From the NCBI GenBank assembly GCA_019802505.1, contig JAFMOC010000025.1, positions 278,501 through 342,500 on the forward strand: a stretch of 64,000 nt of DNA, in the 5' to 3' direction. How positions within the stretch are numbered: position 1 is the stretch's first letter; every line of letters begins with the position of its first letter. Both the position numbers and the translations under genes were made by a program. Positions 62,716 to 64,000 of this stretch are shown here, piece after piece. Under the pieces are notes generated by a model, which saw only the letters and a program-made list of their open reading frames with translations, was not told the origin of the DNA and ran no database searches. This DNA comes from Corydoras sp. C115. Taxonomy: Eukaryota > Chordata > Actinopteri > Siluriformes > Callichthyidae.

Positions 62716-63676
62716 AATATAAAAACAGTTTCTTAAAATACTATAAAAACTAAAATGTATTTGTCATTTCAGTTTAAATATTGTTTAACAGAAAAAAGAT
62801 AAAGAAAGTATTTCACTGTTTTCAATGACAAACTTGATTGATGCATGCAACACTGCTAAAAACTTAAAGACAAATTAAGACTGGAATAGTTGTATAAAGT
62901 GCTGTTTTAGAATGTCAAATATGTAATCATTCTATCATCAAACCAAGCAATAAATGTACGTATGTACGTATTTCTAATAAATAACCTTTTAAATATGGCG
63001 GCACGGTGGCTTAGTGGTCCCCGTGTCTGTGTGGGTTTCCTCCAGGTTCTCCGGTTTCCTCCCACAGTCCAAAAACATGGATCAAGGTCAATTTAATTAT
63101 CCAAATAGCCCCATATAGAGTGTGTTTGTGTGAGTGAGTGTGCCCAGCGATAGATTGGCGCCCTGTCCTGTGTGTATCTGCCCAGTGCCCGAAACGTTCT
63201 TCCCTGGGTGTGCATGGGGAAGCGCACCACGACCCTAGTACAGGATAAAGTGGAAGGTAATGGATGGATGGATGGATGGAACCTTTTTAATATAATTGTG
63301 AAGATGCAAAGAATTTTTAAACGTTTATGCAATTCGGGCCTAATGGCGATGTCATCACACTTGCCTGGAAATCTATAAAAAAAAATAAATAAATAAAAAC
63401 ATTAACAATTGAAGAATTATTACAGACATATTGAAATATATAAAATAAGTGTACTATTTAAAGTAAAATTACCTTGGCCTCCACCAGTGATGTCGCCATA
63501 ACTGTCATACTGAGTAAAATCAGTAGATTGAGGCTGTTAGGAACGATAGAAAAAAAATTACATTTGTTTTCAAAAGTCTAACTCATTTTAAACTGTAAGA
63601 AAACTAAGTTGTACCCGATGCAGGCTGTTCCGTCCATAGCCAGGTAGTGAGCCTGTTTTAGATGGAGAACTGCGAT
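61761..63676 (-). CDS. ablim1: Actin-binding LIM protein, C-terminal exons (partial)
   Basis: Six exons in transcript order: 63676-63615, 63533-63473, 63372-63365, 62660-62586, 62508-62428 and 61874-61761 (stop at 61763-61761). The gene continues beyond base 64000; the LIM domains are not in the window. The encoded tail runs from R-S-S-P-S-K-T-G-S-L-P-G-Y-G-R-N-S-L-H-R through M-D-R-G-V-S-M-P-N-M-L-E-P-K. It ends in a villin headpiece: Y-P-Y-E-M-L, D-V-D-R-T-R-L-E-R-H-L, F-G-M, then the actin-binding W-K-R-N-D-M-K-K-K-A-K-L-F. The H-L-A-P-E-V-F and M-K-K-K-A-K-L-F forms favour ABLIM1 over ABLIM2/3. Whether it is the teleost a or b copy is unknown. The third exon is only 8 nt and is followed by a GC donor. 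Confidence 0.88.
62661..62714. repeat. (CA)n microsatellite at an exon boundary
   Basis: A CA tract on the plus strand starts within a few bases of the ablim1 exon end at 62660. In transcript sense a (TG)n tract therefore runs straight into the acceptor GTGTGTAG. Confidence 0.95.
62998..63279 (+). mobile_element. SINE-A with internal deletion removing the B box
   Basis: The head GGCGGCACGGTGGCTTAGTGG joins directly to CCCCGTGTCTGTGTGGG, so about 80 bp including the B box is gone. AACCTTTTAAATAT and AACCTTTTTAATATA flank it. It lies in an ablim1 intron, antisense to the gene. Confidence 0.88.
63365..63372 (-). CDS. ablim1: ablim1 8-nt microexon with GC donor
   Basis: The exon ATTTCCAG lies between acceptor TTTTTTATAG and donor GCAAGT. 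The previous exon ends with one base of a codon (G). Joining gives G-G-G-Q-D-F-Q-P-L-Q-D-G, matching the ABLIM pattern G-G-R-E-Y-Q-T-L-P-D-G as I recall it. Without it, the neighbouring exons are out of frame (61 + 75 nt, phase 1 to phase 0). Confidence 0.8.
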
Positions 63677-64000
63677 CTGCAATATCGAGAAGATTTATGG
63701 AACATTTTAAATTAAAACAGGATCAAACAGGACACAATGTACTGTCTTTGTATTAATTAACATTTCTGGAATGTTACAATTATCTGTTACAATTACCCAT
63801 ATTTTTCTAATTTTATTTTATTTATAATTAAGATTTATTAACGGTAAGTGTAGGCTGGTAAGCATTATTTTGAAGGAGTTTTTAATAAACAGAAACAAGA
63901 ATGCTACATAATTGACGACCTCCTAAAATAAAACATAAACCAAGGTGGGCTTATATAGACACAGATGAAGGCACAACAATGAAAATAAATGAGCACAGCT

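Overview
This is a vertebrate nuclear window, almost certainly from a teleost fish. It holds spliced genes with GT-AG, AT-AC and GC-AG introns, a tandem array of tRNA-Ala(AGC) genes, about 40 copies of one tRNA-derived SINE, and several hAT and PIF/Harbinger DNA transposons. The repeat style resembles ostariophysan fish such as catfish or their relatives. That order-level guess is an inference only.

Layout. Bases 1-8000 are an array of tRNA-Ala repeat units with a period of about 1.35 kb. It is interrupted by a candidate solo LTR, a 1185-bp Harbinger foldback element and SINEs. Bases 8183-8871 are a hAT element just upstream of gmfb (glia maturation factor beta; + strand, CDS 9019-19627, seven coding segments). 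The gmfb introns contain nested SINEs, nested hATs and one minor-spliceosome AT-AC intron. The stretch 19.6-27.8 kb is gmfb 3' flank plus repeats. The cnih1 gene (cornichon cargo receptor; + strand) has its CDS at 27948-39829. A possible 48-nt cassette exon at 30151-30198 resembles the loop that distinguishes CNIH2/3 from CNIH1. The cdkn3 gene (kinase-associated dual-specificity phosphatase; - strand) has its CDS at 43839-51000. A strongly SINE-dense stretch (44-46.6 kb) and a foldback MITE family fill its introns and the interval before it. The C-terminal exons of an actin-binding LIM protein gene (ablim1-like; - strand) occupy 61761-63676 and run off the right edge. They include an 8-nt microexon followed by a GC-AG intron.

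The genes are independent loci, not an operon. The cdkn3-cnih1-gmfb neighbourhood matches the order I know from human 14q22. gmfb and ablim1 both act on actin, cnih1 exports cargo from the ER, and cdkn3 acts on CDK phosphorylation. The joined coding lengths (142, 144 and 209 residues) agree with family sizes and keep frame through every junction, so the three complete genes look functional.

I did not find an obvious wholly new system. The best leads are the cnih1 cassette exon, the AT-AC intron of gmfb, the ablim1 microexon with its GC donor, the tRNA-Ala array, and the Harbinger foldback whose empty site is preserved nearby.
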